This document shows, one piece after another, positions 44,465 to 54,137 of a DNA stretch of 64,000 bases (the stretch's first letter is position 1; each line of letters begins with the position of its first letter). The notes beneath the pieces are model-generated. The model was given only the letters and a program-made list of their open reading frames with translations. It did not search any database and had not been told where the DNA came from. A program made the translations under genes and the position numbers. The stretch comes from Phycisphaerales bacterium PN19_bin_20 (GTDB taxonomy: Bacteria > Planctomycetota > Phycisphaerae > Phycisphaerales > UBA1924), in contig JAJOLK010000012.1 of NCBI GenBank assembly GCA_021173225.1, positions 1 to 64,000 of the forward strand, in the 5' to 3' direction.

Positions 44465-44752
44465 GTGAGACTCCAGCTCCAATACACAGGCCGCGTCCAG
44501 GGAGTCGGCTTCCGCGCCACCGCTGAGTATCTCGCCGACACCCACAACCAAGAGCACCCCACACGCCCCGTCGCCGGCTGGGTCCGCAACCAGCCCGACG
44601 GCTCCGTCTTGCTCGAAGTCCAAGGCACACCCGACGCCATCGACGTCTACCTTGATCGCCTCCACACTCTCCTGGCCAACAACATCCACGCCACCGACCG
44701 CCTCGCCGTCCCCGACTGCCCTCAAGAGCACACCTTCACCATCCGCGGCTAA
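44465..44752 (+). CDS. acyP: Acylphosphatase
   Basis: A 95-residue enzyme hydrolysing acyl phosphates. The GTG start at 44465 fits the normal length. The signature GRVQGVGFRATAEYLA contains the catalytic Arg, and the second motif is GWVRNQPDGSVLLEVQG with the catalytic Asn. It is divergent from dnaG, sharing a 64-bp control region. Confidence 0.93.
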   Translation: MRLQLQYTGRVQGVGFRATAEYLADTHNQEHPTRPVAGWVRNQPDGSVLLEVQGTPDAIDVYLDRLHTLLANNIHATDRLAVPDCPQEHTFTIRG

Positions 44753-44814
44753 CTCCAACCACCCTCAACCACCCGCCCCCGCACGCACCCACACTCTGGC
44801 CCGGCCCAACCACC

Positions 44815-45546
44815 ATGACCACCCCACATCAACCACGCCTGGTCCTCTTCGATATCGACGCCACGCTCATCTCCACTAGCCGCTCAGGCATCCGCGCCAT
44901 GCGCGTCGTCACCGCGCGGCTCTTCGGCCAAGGCATCGACATAGAAGCCGTCGAGTTCGCCGGCAAGCTCGACACCCTCATCATCGCCGACATCCTCCGC
45001 CTCGCCGGCCAAAGCCCCACGCCGCACGCCATTACCACCTTCGCCGACCACTACCGCCAAGAGCTGCAGGCCACACTCGCAGACCCCGCCACCACCGCCA
45101 CCGCACTCCCCGGCGTCCACACCCTCATCGACGCCCTCGCCGCCACCCAAGGCCTCACCCTCGGCCTGCTCACAGGCAACTTCCAGCACACCGGCACCAT
45201 CAAACTCCAAGCCTGCGGCATCGACCCCGACCGCTTCCCCGTCCGCGTCTGGGCTGAGCACGCACCACACGTCAATCCCACCCGTGATCACCTCCCACCC
45301 GTCGGCCTCGCGCAGTGGGCATGCATCGTGGGCCCTGACCACGCACACCCACGCCGCGCCGTGGTCATCGGCGACACGCCGCACGACATCCGCTGCGCGA
45401 AGGTCAACGCCATGGCCAGCATCGCCGTCGCCACCGGCGGCTTCGAGCTCGACCACCTCGCCGGCTTCGCCCCAGACGCCTGCGTCGAAGACCTCTCCGA
45501 TACCCACGCCATCATCCAGCACATCACCCGCCTAACCACCGCATAA
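44815..45546 (+). CDS. HAD-superfamily hydrolase (phosphatase)
   Basis: A 243-residue HAD enzyme, ATG 44815. Motif I is LFDIDATLI: the nucleophile Asp and the +2 Asp are present, but the usual D-x-D-G-T has Ala in place of Gly. Motif II is GLLTGNF and motifs III/IV include VVIGDTPHDIRCAKVNAMASIAV. The helical cap (residues ~15-100) is of the C1 type, as in phosphoglycolate phosphatases. It likely dephosphorylates a small metabolite. It follows acyP on the same strand. Confidence 0.88.
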   Translation: MTTPHQPRLVLFDIDATLISTSRSGIRAMRVVTARLFGQGIDIEAVEFAGKLDTLIIADILRLAGQSPTPHAITTFADHYRQELQATLADPATTATALPGVHTLIDALAATQGLTLGLLTGNFQHTGTIKLQACGIDPDRFPVRVWAEHAPHVNPTRDHLPPVGLAQWACIVGPDHAHPRRAVVIGDTPHDIRCAKVNAMASIAVATGGFELDHLAGFAPDACVEDLSDTHAIIQHITRLTTA

Positions 45547-45615
45547 GCCCCCGCCTCGCCCCTTTCTGCTCGTTGTGCCCTGCGAGTTCAAAACTCTTCC
45601 CCACCAACAATGAAA

Positions 45616-45640
45616 AACGCCCCCGATCACCGGGGGCGTT
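45616..45640 (-). terminator. Rho-independent terminator
   Basis: A 10-bp stem (AACGCCCCCG / CGGGGGCGTT) with an ATCAC loop. On the minus strand it ends in TTTTTC, so it terminates the prepilin gene 31 bp away; it may also slow plus-strand transcription from the HAD gene. Confidence 0.8.
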
Positions 45641-45670
45641 CGCCAATCCCACTTCCAAGCTCCGCGCCAA

Positions 45671-46714
45671 TCAGTCCACCACATTCACCTTACGGCTCCG
45701 GTTGTTGTTCCCGAAGTTGATCGACCCGCCCGCAGTGCTCACGTTCTCAAAGAACATCCGGTGGATCGTCCGCCCCGCCTGGTCAAGGTTCGGCAGCAGC
45801 TCCGCGTGTCCATCGCTAAAAACCCACGTGCCACCATCTTTGCCGTTGTTGTCGCGCGGGCCATACTGCCCGGGCACAGTGCCGGCCCAAGTTGCGTCCT
45901 GCGACTGAAAGTTCGGGTTGCCAAGCTCCGCGCGGTACCATGCCGCGGTGCCGATGTCTGAGCCCAGGTATTCATCACCAAAGATCGGCGCGGGCTTGAC
46001 CATCCCCGGCTCATCTTGCTTAAGCCCGGCGATGTACATGTAGCTGATGTTGTAGCTCGCGACCTGCTCAGCGCTGCCCGGCGGCGTCGGCACAATCTGA
46101 AGTGCAGAGGCCACCGCTCCGTCTGACGGCACGCCAGAACCGGTTGTGTAAAACGGGAAGTACAGGTCCAGCTTGTCGTTGGGGTTGGTCAGCATCTGGA
46201 ACGTGTCGAGATAGCTCGCCAGAGGTGGCTTCGACGCACCTCCCACGGTCGTCCCGTAGGTCGCGCCAACGGGGCTGCTGCCACCCCAGCCAAAGGGGCT
46301 ACCAGAAGTGCCGACTTGACGTGTGCTGAAGAAGCCCGCCAACCCGCCGAACTTGCCTTGGTTCGCCAACGAGCCCGTCGAACTGCGGAAGCTGTCGAGG
46401 TCCGCCTGATTCATCGGCGCCAGCGGGAACCACCCCTTATTGTCGTTGCCGTAGCCGAACATCGCCAGCCCCATCTGCCGCACGTTTGAGAGCGAAGCGC
46501 TGATCCGCGCACTGCCCCGCGCCTTCGCCAACGCCGGCAGCAGGATCCCCACCAGCAGCGCGATGATCGCGATGACCACCAGCAGCTCAATCAACGTGAA
46601 CCCGCGAATGCCACCTCGCCAACCCGTGCCCCATCGCTGAAGACCCCTCCCGCCCGAGGGCGCTTGATGGTGAGGGTGCTGGCCGAGAAGGCTACATGAT
46701 GCCGTCTGCAACAT
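45671..46714 (-). CDS. Prepilin-type (DUF1559-like) protein
   Basis: A ~347-residue protein with a class III signal [33 protein letters not shown] preceded by a ~37-residue, unusually long leader; the ATG at 46714 is therefore doubtful, but no better start was seen. The body shows the planctomycete prepilin pattern: [21 protein letters not shown] near the N-terminus and a C-terminal [13 protein letters not shown], the H-X9-DG-like product-display motif. These proteins are abundant in planctomycetes and likely form surface pseudopili. It is divergent from the glycosidase gene. Confidence 0.85.
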   Translation of the reverse strand: MLQTASCSLLGQHPHHQAPSGGRGLQRWGTGWRGGIRGFTLIELLVVIAIIALLVGILLPALAKARGSARISASLSNVRQMGLAMFGYGNDNKGWFPLAPMNQADLDSFRSSTGSLANQGKFGGLAGFFSTRQVGTSGSPFGWGGSSPVGATYGTTVGGASKPPLASYLDTFQMLTNPNDKLDLYFPFYTTGSGVPSDGAVASALQIVPTPPGSAEQVASYNISYMYIAGLKQDEPGMVKPAPIFGDEYLGSDIGTAAWYRAELGNPNFQSQDATWAGTVPGQYGPRDNNGKDGGTWVFSDGHAELLPNLDQAGRTIHRMFFENVSTAGGSINFGNNNRSRKVNVVD

Positions 46715-46980
46715 ACTCCGTGCTCCAGTTTGTACGCTCTAGCCGACTGCTCAGGGGTCTCCGCGAATGCGGCCCCACAACGATCAACGATCGATCCTCA
46801 AGCCTACTCCGCCACGACGTCCAAGGAAAACACCCGATGCACCATATCTCCGACTCCACCAGTATCATCGGTTTCAGAGATTGTGCAAGTATCCACCGCG
46901 GATTTTTCGGACCCCACTTCGTCAATGCCCCGCGCCCAGCCCTTAGGGCTTCGCGCAACTCTGGCACCCCCGCCTTCCAC

Positions 46981-47028
46981 TCTACCCGCAACTCTACCCG
47001 CAACTCTGCCCGCAACTCTGCCCGCAAC
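46981..47028 (+). repeat. Four 12-bp tandem units upstream of the GH13 glycosidase start
   Basis: Unit TCTACCCGCAAC / TCTGCCCGCAAC. It lies in the open frame that precedes the preferred glycosidase start. Confidence 0.8.
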
Positions 47029-47064
47029 TCCGCCCCCCAAGCTCCCCGCCAACCGAGTTTCACC

Positions 47065-49521
47065 GTGATCACAACCACTGAGCGTCTTGAACGTTCCTCA
47101 ACTCGCGGCCTCCGGCCCACCTCAACCTACCGCCGGGCGCTCGCCGTTGCCATCATCCTCGGAACGCTGGGGATGCTCGTGCCACCGCCACCCACCGCCC
47201 TCGCCAACACCGCTTCAAACACCACCTCTACCGCCGCCGCCGCAACCCCCGGCCAGCCCCTCGGCCAGCCCCCCGTTGGGCTCGAAATCACCGCGATTTC
47301 AGGCCCAATGGGCCTGATTGACCTCGCCTTCCCCGCCGCCAACACGCCCCGCACCCTCACCGCCACCTTTACCCGCACCGCAGACGCCGCCGTCACCCTC
47401 GCCGCCACCATCCCCCCAACCTTCAATCGCTGGCGCGTCGGCGTCCCCGCTGAGCTCGCCAAAGGCCCCGCCGCCGCCGGCGTCCTTGGCAACGCCCAGC
47501 CCTGGCAGGCCAGCATCACCCTCGCCTCGCCAGACGCCGCCGCGGCGCTGACCTGGACCGGCTCGACCGCGCCCGCCGAGACCGACCGCACGCCCGACTG
47601 GGCCAAGGGCCTTGTTTGGTACCAGGTCTTCCCCGAGCGCTTCGCCAACGGCGAGCCACTCAACGACCCCCAGCCCTCCGCCACCTCCGGCGGCACCTTC
47701 CTCAAAGCCTGGCAAGACCCCTGGGAGCGCCTCGGTATCGACGAGCTTGAAGCCGCCCGGCTTGACGCCGCTGCCGGCGCGCCCGGCTCAGGCCGTGGCG
47801 GCCGCGCCCTCGCCCCACGCACCGCGCGTGAAGCGTTTACCTCAGTGGTCTTCCGGCGTCGCTACGGCGGAGATCTGCAGGGCGTCGCCAAGCGCCTCGA
47901 TCACCTCCAGGCCCTCGGGGTCACCGGCCTTTACCTCACGCCCGTCTTCCGCGCCAGCAGCCTGCACAAGTACGACGCCGCCGACTTCCGCCACATCGAC
48001 GAGCACTTCGCCGGCACCACGCCGCTGCCCGCCGCCGCCGCCAACGTGCCCCCGCACACCACCGGCGACCCGCTCAAACCTCAGACCTGGAACTGGACCC
48101 CCGCAGACCTCTACGTCCGCGATCAGTTCATCCCCGCCGTTCACGCCCGCGGCCTGCGCATCATCTTTGACGGCGTCTGGAACCACGTCGGCCGCAACCA
48201 CTTCGCCTTTAGTGACGTCTATCAGCGCGGGCTCGAATCGCCCTTTGCCAACTGGCTTGATGCACGCTTCGCGCCGCCGCTTGATCAACGCGGCACGCCC
48301 GACGCCGACCCACTTGCCTCTATCGCCCCCGGCACGCTCATCAGTTGGAAGGGCTGGGATCGCACCAACGGCAACCTCCCCGCCTTCCGCCAAGTCCGCG
48401 TTGATCCTGCCAGGCACCTGCCCGTGCAAGAGTCGCGGCACGGCCGCCAGCGACCAGAATCCGCGCCTACGCCAAAGCAGACCGACCTCGCCCCCGGCCC
48501 CAAGCAGCACGTCTTTGACGTCACGACACGCTGGATGAAGCCGCACCAAAGCCTCGCGGGCCCAGCCGCGTCTGATCCCAGTCCTTACCCCGCCGGTATC
48601 GACGGCTGGCGCCTCGACGTCGCGCCCGATGTCGGCCTGCCCTTTTGGCACGACTGGCGCGCCCACGTCAAAGCCCTCAACCCCGAAGCCCTCCTCGTCG
48701 GCGAGATCTGGTTCCCCGCCTGGGACTACTTCCACGGCGTCGCCTTCGACAGCCAGATGAACTATCCCTTCGCCCGCGCCGTCGTCGGCTTTCTTCAGGC
48801 CCGCCCGCTCTTTGACGCCCGCCGCCTCGTCGAGCGCCTTGATGAGCTTTACATCAACCACCCCGCCACCGAGCTGGTCCAGATGAACCTGCTGACCAGC
48901 CACGACACCGACCGCCTCTCAAGCCTGCTCTGGAACAGCCCGAGCGACTATGACAGCTCGGGCCAGCTCGGCCCGACCAGCCAATACCAAACCACCCGCC
49001 CACCCGCTGATGTTCAGCGCTCAGTAGAGCTTGCCGTCGCGCTCCAGGCAACCCTCCCGGGCGCGCCGATGATCTATTACGGCGAAGAGTGGGGGATGTA
49101 CGGCGCTGACGACCCGCACAGCCGCAAGCCCGTCCCCTGGCCTGACCTTGAAGCCACCCTCGGCCCGCGCGTTGACCCCGCCGAACGCGCCGATGAGAGC
49201 GTTCGCCAGGGCTTTGCCCGCTGGTTTACCCTCCGTCAAGACGCGCGCGTCGGCCCCGCGCTTCGACTCGGCGCGCTGGTCAGCCCGCACGCCCCGACCA
49301 ACCACATTTTGGTCTTTGACCGAGTCTTGGGCGACACCATCGTGCGTGTCGCCGTCAACCGCGGGCCCGGAAGCTTCCAGATCCAGCTGCCCGAGCAGGC
49401 CACTTTGGTCGCCAGCGCGGGCGAGCAGCTAGCGCCCACCGCCGGCACCGGCCCATCGGCCAGGCAGCTTCCGGCACTTGGCGCGCGAGCCTGGACTTGG
49501 ACGGTGACGCCAAACCCGTAA
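47065..49521 (+). CDS. Secreted GH13 alpha-glycosidase (neopullulanase/cyclomaltodextrinase-like)
   Basis: An ~818-residue enzyme. GTG 47065 is preferred because a signal peptide (YRRALAVAIILGTLGMLVPPPPTALA) lies ~30 residues later; an ATG at 46837 is possible but gives an atypical leader. After an N-terminal CBM34-like domain, the (beta/alpha)8 barrel carries the four GH13 regions: DGVWNH (~369), GWRLDV with the nucleophile Asp (~518), GEIW with the acid Glu (~547) and SHDTDR (~613-614). The context YQVFPERFANG and YYGEEWGMYGADDPHSRKPVPWP fits GH13_20-type alpha-glucan or maltodextrin degradation. It should act in the periplasm or outside the cell. Confidence 0.92.
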   Translation: MITTTERLERSSTRGLRPTSTYRRALAVAIILGTLGMLVPPPPTALANTASNTTSTAAAATPGQPLGQPPVGLEITAISGPMGLIDLAFPAANTPRTLTATFTRTADAAVTLAATIPPTFNRWRVGVPAELAKGPAAAGVLGNAQPWQASITLASPDAAAALTWTGSTAPAETDRTPDWAKGLVWYQVFPERFANGEPLNDPQPSATSGGTFLKAWQDPWERLGIDELEAARLDAAAGAPGSGRGGRALAPRTAREAFTSVVFRRRYGGDLQGVAKRLDHLQALGVTGLYLTPVFRASSLHKYDAADFRHIDEHFAGTTPLPAAAANVPPHTTGDPLKPQTWNWTPADLYVRDQFIPAVHARGLRIIFDGVWNHVGRNHFAFSDVYQRGLESPFANWLDARFAPPLDQRGTPDADPLASIAPGTLISWKGWDRTNGNLPAFRQVRVDPARHLPVQESRHGRQRPESAPTPKQTDLAPGPKQHVFDVTTRWMKPHQSLAGPAASDPSPYPAGIDGWRLDVAPDVGLPFWHDWRAHVKALNPEALLVGEIWFPAWDYFHGVAFDSQMNYPFARAVVGFLQARPLFDARRLVERLDELYINHPATELVQMNLLTSHDTDRLSSLLWNSPSDYDSSGQLGPTSQYQTTRPPADVQRSVELAVALQATLPGAPMIYYGEEWGMYGADDPHSRKPVPWPDLEATLGPRVDPAERADESVRQGFARWFTLRQDARVGPALRLGALVSPHAPTNHILVFDRVLGDTIVRVAVNRGPGSFQIQLPEQATLVASAGEQLAPTAGTGPSARQLPALGARAWTWTVTPNP

Positions 49522-49738
49522 GGGTTGCGCGCCCGCCCAACCTAGGTGGGCCCCGGTCCTCCAGCCCCCTTCGAGTTCTCGTCCCTAGGGAAATCAAGCC
49601 CCGCCAGCGGAATTGTGCAGAGTTTTTCGGTCCTGAAACCTTCTTTCCCTTGCGAGAAGGCCAACTTCAGATTACCCTTCCTGCGTCGTTCCCGGCTTAG
49701 CGCGGTAGCCAACCCTGGTTCATTTGTGCTTTGTGCAC

Positions 49739-49768
49739 TAACCCTCCGCTTAGCCGGGTGTTTTTTAG
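49739..49768 (+). terminator. Possible weak terminator or leader hairpin
   Basis: A short ACCC...GGGT hairpin followed by GTTTTTT, 30 bp upstream of the next start. It could end the glycosidase transcript or act in the leader of the next gene. Confidence 0.35.
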
Positions 49769-49796
49769 TCACCCCTCTCACACGAGGATTTGAAAC

Positions 49797-52025
49797 ATGG
49801 CGAAGAATCAACGGGCTTTCCAGGCGGCACTCCTTGTCACTCTCGCAGGCTCGATCGTGGCCTCGGCCTCGACCGTCGACGGCAAGAAGACCTCGGTCAA
49901 CGAGTACCCCGCGGCCCTGTGGGTGAACGACGTCCCGACCAGCTTTGGTGACAACTTCCCCGGCGCTGGCGTCTCGGCCGGCAACCCCGAGGCCGTTACC
50001 ACGGGCGTCGAGATCGCCATCCCCTACAGCGCCATCGGGTACTCGGGCACCGGTCCCCTCAAGATCAGCGCCTTCGTCTCCGGCGGCGGCGGCTTCCTCT
50101 CCAACCAGTTCATCGCCCCGCTCCCGCTCAACTCGCCCAACGTCGGCGGCAACGAGCGCAACATCGACCTGACCACTTTCTTCGGTGATCAGTTCGCCAC
50201 CGTCACCCCCGCCGAAGCCACCGGCATCCTCATCGACGGCTCTCGCGACGCCGCCTACGGCACCAGCCCCGTCGTCGTCCAGACCACCTTCACCGGCTTC
50301 GGCAACGCTAACCAGGGCAACATCGTCCAGGCCTTCGGCTCAGAGCTTGACGGGCTCTACGTCCGCAAGAATGACGCCAGCAGCACCCTCTTCGTGCTCT
50401 TCACCGGCAACCTAGAGACCAACGGCAACCGCCTCAACATCTTCGTTGACGCCGCCGCCGGTGGCTCGCAGAACGTCGGCCAGTTCAACAACGGGTTCAT
50501 CCAGACCCTCGGCTCCGACGGCATTGCCCCCGGCCTGAAGTTCGACGCGGGCTTTGAGCCCGAGGCCTTCATCTCGGTCAACGGTAACGCCAGCAACGCC
50601 ACCACCGGCACCATCTTTGTTGACTACGCCGACCTCCGTCTCGCCCTCCCCGGCTCTCAGGTTTACGCCGGCAGCACCTCGTTCCCCACCGCCGCCCCCG
50701 GCTTTGACGCCGTAGCGCTGGTGACCGGTGATGTGGGTGCTCCCGCCATCCGCATCGCCACCAACAACTCCAACACCGCTGGCGTTCCAGGCTCGCCCGT
50801 CGTCGCTGGCAACTCCGCCCCCAACGTTGACTTCGCTTACGGCAGCGAGTTTGCCGGCATCTACGCCAAGGTTGAGGGCGGCTCACTGTTCGTCCTGCTC
50901 ACCGGCAACCTCGAGACCGCCTTTAACAAGTTCCAGTTCTTCCTTGACGTCGCTCCGGGTGGCCAGAACCGCATCCGCGGCGCCTCGAACCTGACCCGCA
51001 ACTACCGCGGCAACACCACCGGTGACTTCGGCGCGCTCAACAGGTTCGGCGCTGACACACTCACCGAAACCGACCCCGCCCAGCCCGTCAACGGCATGCT
51101 CTTTGACGCCGCCTTCAGCCCCGATTACTTCATCAACTTCACCAACGGCGGCTCGCTCACTGTCGAGCACTTCACCAACGCCGCCGTCCTCCGCACCTCA
51201 GGCCGCCGCGAGAACTCCAACGGCGCGCCCCTCGACTACGACGCGTTCGACGGCGGTGTCAAGACCGGCGCCAACGCCAACCCGCTTGACTTCGGCGGCC
51301 CCCGCCGCAGCGGCGAGCTCGCCATCAACAACCCCGGCTTCGACCCCATGCAGCCCGTCGGGCCGCTCAACCCCGTCCTGCTCTTCCTAGACGGCACCAA
51401 GGAAACCAGCTTCGCTCCCCGCATCAACGCTGACATCATGGTCGATCCCATCGCCGCCAACCGCGTCGAGCAGACCGGCCTGGTCCAGATGGTCATGGAC
51501 AACTCCAACGTCAAGGGCGTCACGGGCATCGCCGTCGGCGTCGGCGCCGACTCACCCGCCAACGTCGCTACCGGCGTCGAGTTTAGGATCAACCTCGCCG
51601 AGGCCGGCTGGGACGGCACCTCGCCCATCCGGATCGCCGCCATGCTTACCAACGGCGGTAATGACTTTGTCTCTAACCAGGTCGTCGGCAACACCTTCGC
51701 TGCCAACGGCATCGCTCAGCTCGGCGACCCCCGCCTCATCGACTTTGCCGCCGCGCCGGGCAACCAGTTTGTCACCGTCCTCACCGGCCCGACCGCCTGT
51801 GGCCCCTCAGACATCGCCGGCCCCGGCCCCAGCGCCGGCGCTGACGGCGAGCTGACCGCCGACGACATCATCTTCTTCATTGGCGCCTTCACCGGCAACG
51901 ACCTCGCCGTCGCCGACATCGCTAGCCCCGGCCCTGTCGCCGGTGCTGACGGCGAGCTGACCGCCGACGACGTCATCCTCTTCATCAACCGCTTTACCGC
52001 CTTCACCACCAGCGGGTGCCCGTAA
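49797..52025 (+). CDS. Secreted protein with a GC-type dockerin module
   Basis: A 742-residue exported protein; ATG 49797 has GAGGA at 8 nt. A signal peptide (FQAALLVTLAGSIVASASTV) is followed by a large beta-rich region made of two or three similar ~220-residue blocks, recognisable from repeated phrases (SELDGLYVRKNDASSTLFVLFTGNLETNGNRLNIFVD and SEFAGIYAKVEGGSLFVLLTGNLETAFNKFQFFLD). It ends with two dockerin-like copies (DIAGPGPSAGADGELTADDIIFF, DIASPGPVAGADGELTADDVILF) and a terminal GCP. It matches the tail at 8.1-8.3 kb. Its ligand is unknown; it follows a polysaccharide-degrading enzyme. Confidence 0.88.
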   Translation: MAKNQRAFQAALLVTLAGSIVASASTVDGKKTSVNEYPAALWVNDVPTSFGDNFPGAGVSAGNPEAVTTGVEIAIPYSAIGYSGTGPLKISAFVSGGGGFLSNQFIAPLPLNSPNVGGNERNIDLTTFFGDQFATVTPAEATGILIDGSRDAAYGTSPVVVQTTFTGFGNANQGNIVQAFGSELDGLYVRKNDASSTLFVLFTGNLETNGNRLNIFVDAAAGGSQNVGQFNNGFIQTLGSDGIAPGLKFDAGFEPEAFISVNGNASNATTGTIFVDYADLRLALPGSQVYAGSTSFPTAAPGFDAVALVTGDVGAPAIRIATNNSNTAGVPGSPVVAGNSAPNVDFAYGSEFAGIYAKVEGGSLFVLLTGNLETAFNKFQFFLDVAPGGQNRIRGASNLTRNYRGNTTGDFGALNRFGADTLTETDPAQPVNGMLFDAAFSPDYFINFTNGGSLTVEHFTNAAVLRTSGRRENSNGAPLDYDAFDGGVKTGANANPLDFGGPRRSGELAINNPGFDPMQPVGPLNPVLLFLDGTKETSFAPRINADIMVDPIAANRVEQTGLVQMVMDNSNVKGVTGIAVGVGADSPANVATGVEFRINLAEAGWDGTSPIRIAAMLTNGGNDFVSNQVVGNTFAANGIAQLGDPRLIDFAAAPGNQFVTVLTGPTACGPSDIAGPGPSAGADGELTADDIIFFIGAFTGNDLAVADIASPGPVAGADGELTADDVILFINRFTAFTTSGCP

Positions 52026-52109
52026 CTGATACCAGGCCCCACTGGGCCTGAGTCATCGCGGGCCTGACACTAAGTCCGCAGACTCGAAGATCGCGTGACC
52101 TCACAACCG

Positions 52110-52141
52110 CCCCCGCGCCGCCCTCGGCTCGGGGGTGTTTT
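52110..52141 (+). terminator. Likely Rho-independent terminator
   Basis: CCCCCG ... CGGGGG stem with an internally paired GC-rich loop, then TGTTTT, ~85 bp after the dockerin gene. Confidence 0.6.
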
Positions 52142-52142
52142 C

Positions 52143-52600
52143 ATTTCTGGGTGCCACTCTTGTGTACCCCCCACGCCCCGCGTCGGCTGGCCACTCTTGG
52201 ATTGTCCCAGCCCCAATTGTCAAACCTCAGTTCCAGCCCCGGGCACGCTTGCGTTTTTTCTCGGACCCGATGTGCTGTCATCGCGGGCCCTCAGTCCGCA
52301 CGTCTCACGGGGTGCCGGCGCGTTCAGCGCCAGCAGTTTGCAGGTCGGAACAACTTGGGTCGGTGAATGTTTACGGCGGTCCGCGTCAGTTCTGCGCGCT
52401 CGCCGGTCTACTCGGTGTTCGTTGATGGTGTCAGTACGTCTTGTCGCTGCGCCGCCGCGCGTTCATCGCGCTGACGGCCCCGCGGCACGCCGGGTCTCGG
52501 GGGTGCGGTGGCGAGTTGATCCGCTATCGCCTTGGGTGCTCGTTGGCCTGTTGCGGCGGCCGCGCCGTGGTCCTTACGCGCGGCTGCCGCACAGGCATTG
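52143..52600. other. 458-bp intergenic region without a recognised gene
   Basis: Several frames are open because of high GC, but none is protein-like. Composition is more AT-rich at its left end. Confidence 0.4.
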
Positions 52601-53173
52601 TCACTCCCCACCAACACGCACCACCAGCACCTGCGGCGGCTCATCCGCATCAACGCCAAGCCGTGCCGCACGCCATCGGCTTGCGCATTCCGGACACACC
52701 ACCAGCTCAGCACCACCGGCATGCCCGCTCAGGCTGTACCCGCACCCCGGACAGCAGCGCCGGTGCAGCGCCACGCGGACCATCCGCCCGCGCAGGCGCC
52801 CGGCCTGCACACCCGCCCGGATCAGCAGCACCGCCACCGCGCCAAGCAGCGAAGTAAAAATCGGCGACAGCAGCACCAGGTACATCCCCGTACTCGGCTC
52901 CTTGATCGCCAGCACCACCATCACCGTCAGCAGCGCGAGCGTCCCGAACGTCAGCAGCCCCGCCCCGCTCAGGCCCCATCGCAGCACTCTCAACACCGCG
53001 CCCGGACGCGCCACCAACTCCGCCAGCCCCGCCCGCGCAGCTGGCACCGCCCACCGCGCCGCAAGCCGCACCGGCACGCCAGCATCATCAACACATCGCA
53101 GCAGTTTCACAGAGGCAAATCGTATGTGAGCCCCCAACCCCACGCCGCCAAGCACGCCGCCGCCAGCGCTCAT
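52601..53173 (-). CDS. Small membrane protein with a C-terminal zinc ribbon
   Basis: A 190-residue protein from ATG 53173 (MSAGGGVLGGVG). Two membrane helices (LLTFGTLALLTVMVVLAI and MYLVLLSPIFTSLLGAVAVLLIRAG) are followed by a four-Cys zinc ribbon (CCPGCGYSLSGHAGGAELVVCPECASRW). This C-P-x-CGYSL...CPEC-W pattern is frequent in planctomycete membrane proteins of unknown function. Its start lies 27 bp from the divergent map start, so they share a promoter region. The open frame runs much further upstream, but that part is antisense to map. Confidence 0.75.
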   Translation of the reverse strand: MSAGGGVLGGVGLGAHIRFASVKLLRCVDDAGVPVRLAARWAVPAARAGLAELVARPGAVLRVLRWGLSGAGLLTFGTLALLTVMVVLAIKEPSTGMYLVLLSPIFTSLLGAVAVLLIRAGVQAGRLRGRMVRVALHRRCCPGCGYSLSGHAGGAELVVCPECASRWRAARLGVDADEPPQVLVVRVGGE

Positions 53174-53200
53174 CGCCAATCGCCTAAGCTGGACTCGAAC

Positions 53201-54043
53201 ATGCCCCCCGCCGCCAGCAGCAGCAAAGTCCCGAAGATCGCCGCCGCCGACATTCCACTGGCCGTCGCCGCCGCAGAGCGCGTCGTCACCACCCACCAGC
53301 GCCTCGCCGCGTTCCTGCGCCCGGGCATGACCCTCGCGCAGATTGACCAGTTCGTCGCCCAAACCCTCGAAGACCTCAACTGCCGAAGCTGCTTCCTGGG
53401 CTACCAGCAAGGCCGCGGGCCAAAGTTCCCAAGCCACGCATGCCTCAGCGTCAATGACTGCGTCGTCCACGGCACCGCCGCCTCGCTCACACGTCCCCTC
53501 GCCGCCGGTGACGTTCTCAAGATCGATATCGGCGTCACCTACCGCGGGCTGATCGGTGATGCCGCATGGACCTACGTCTTCGGCCCGCCAACCCCGATTG
53601 TCCGGCGACTCATGGACGCCGGCAAAGAGTCCCTCCGCCGCGGCTGCGCGCAGCTCGTACCTGGCAAAAAACTCCTTGAGTTCGCCCGCGCCGTCCAAGG
53701 CCACGTAGAGGTTGAGTGCGGGCTCCACCTCGTCCGCGGGCTCGGCGGCCACGGCATCGGCCGCGGCCTCCACCTCCCGCCCTACGTCTCCAACGTCGTG
53801 CCAGAGTTTCCCGGCGATTGGCCCGAGGCAAGCGTCGTCTGCGAGCCCGGCTTCCTGGTCGCCGTCGAGCCCATGCTCGCCTCAGGCACCCACAAGGTCA
53901 AGCAAGAGCGCAGCGCCTGGCCCATCCGCACGCTCGACGGCTCGCCCAGCGTCCACTACGAGCACGACGTGCTCATCACCGAGCGCGGCCCGCGTGTCTT
54001 GACCGCCGAGCTCGAAGCACTCGCCGATATCATCGCGCTCTAG
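53201..54043 (+). CDS. map: Methionine aminopeptidase, type I
   Basis: A 280-residue metalloprotease that removes the initiator Met. ATG 53201. The five metal ligands can be located: Asp in LKIDIGVTYRG and Asp in LIGDAAWTYVFG, His in GHGIGRGLH, Glu in AVEPML and Glu in HYEHDVLIT, plus the substrate His in DCVVHGTAAS. GKKLLEFARAVQGHVE and CEPGFLVAVEPM are standard. Length matches single-domain type Ia enzymes. Confidence 0.95.
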   Translation: MPPAASSSKVPKIAAADIPLAVAAAERVVTTHQRLAAFLRPGMTLAQIDQFVAQTLEDLNCRSCFLGYQQGRGPKFPSHACLSVNDCVVHGTAASLTRPLAAGDVLKIDIGVTYRGLIGDAAWTYVFGPPTPIVRRLMDAGKESLRRGCAQLVPGKKLLEFARAVQGHVEVECGLHLVRGLGGHGIGRGLHLPPYVSNVVPEFPGDWPEASVVCEPGFLVAVEPMLASGTHKVKQERSAWPIRTLDGSPSVHYEHDVLITERGPRVLTAELEALADIIAL

Positions 54044-54137
54044 CCCACGGCACGCGCGCAAGCCGCACACTCTGTGCGCGACCACGCGCTCTGCGCGCCG
54101 CTTCCGCGCGCCCGCCACCGGCTTCTACACTCGACCC

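Noticed and set aside
53174-53773. Extension of the zinc-ribbon membrane protein upstream of 53173
   Set aside because: This part is antisense to map, whose metal ligands are all present; the membrane protein begins at a good ATG.
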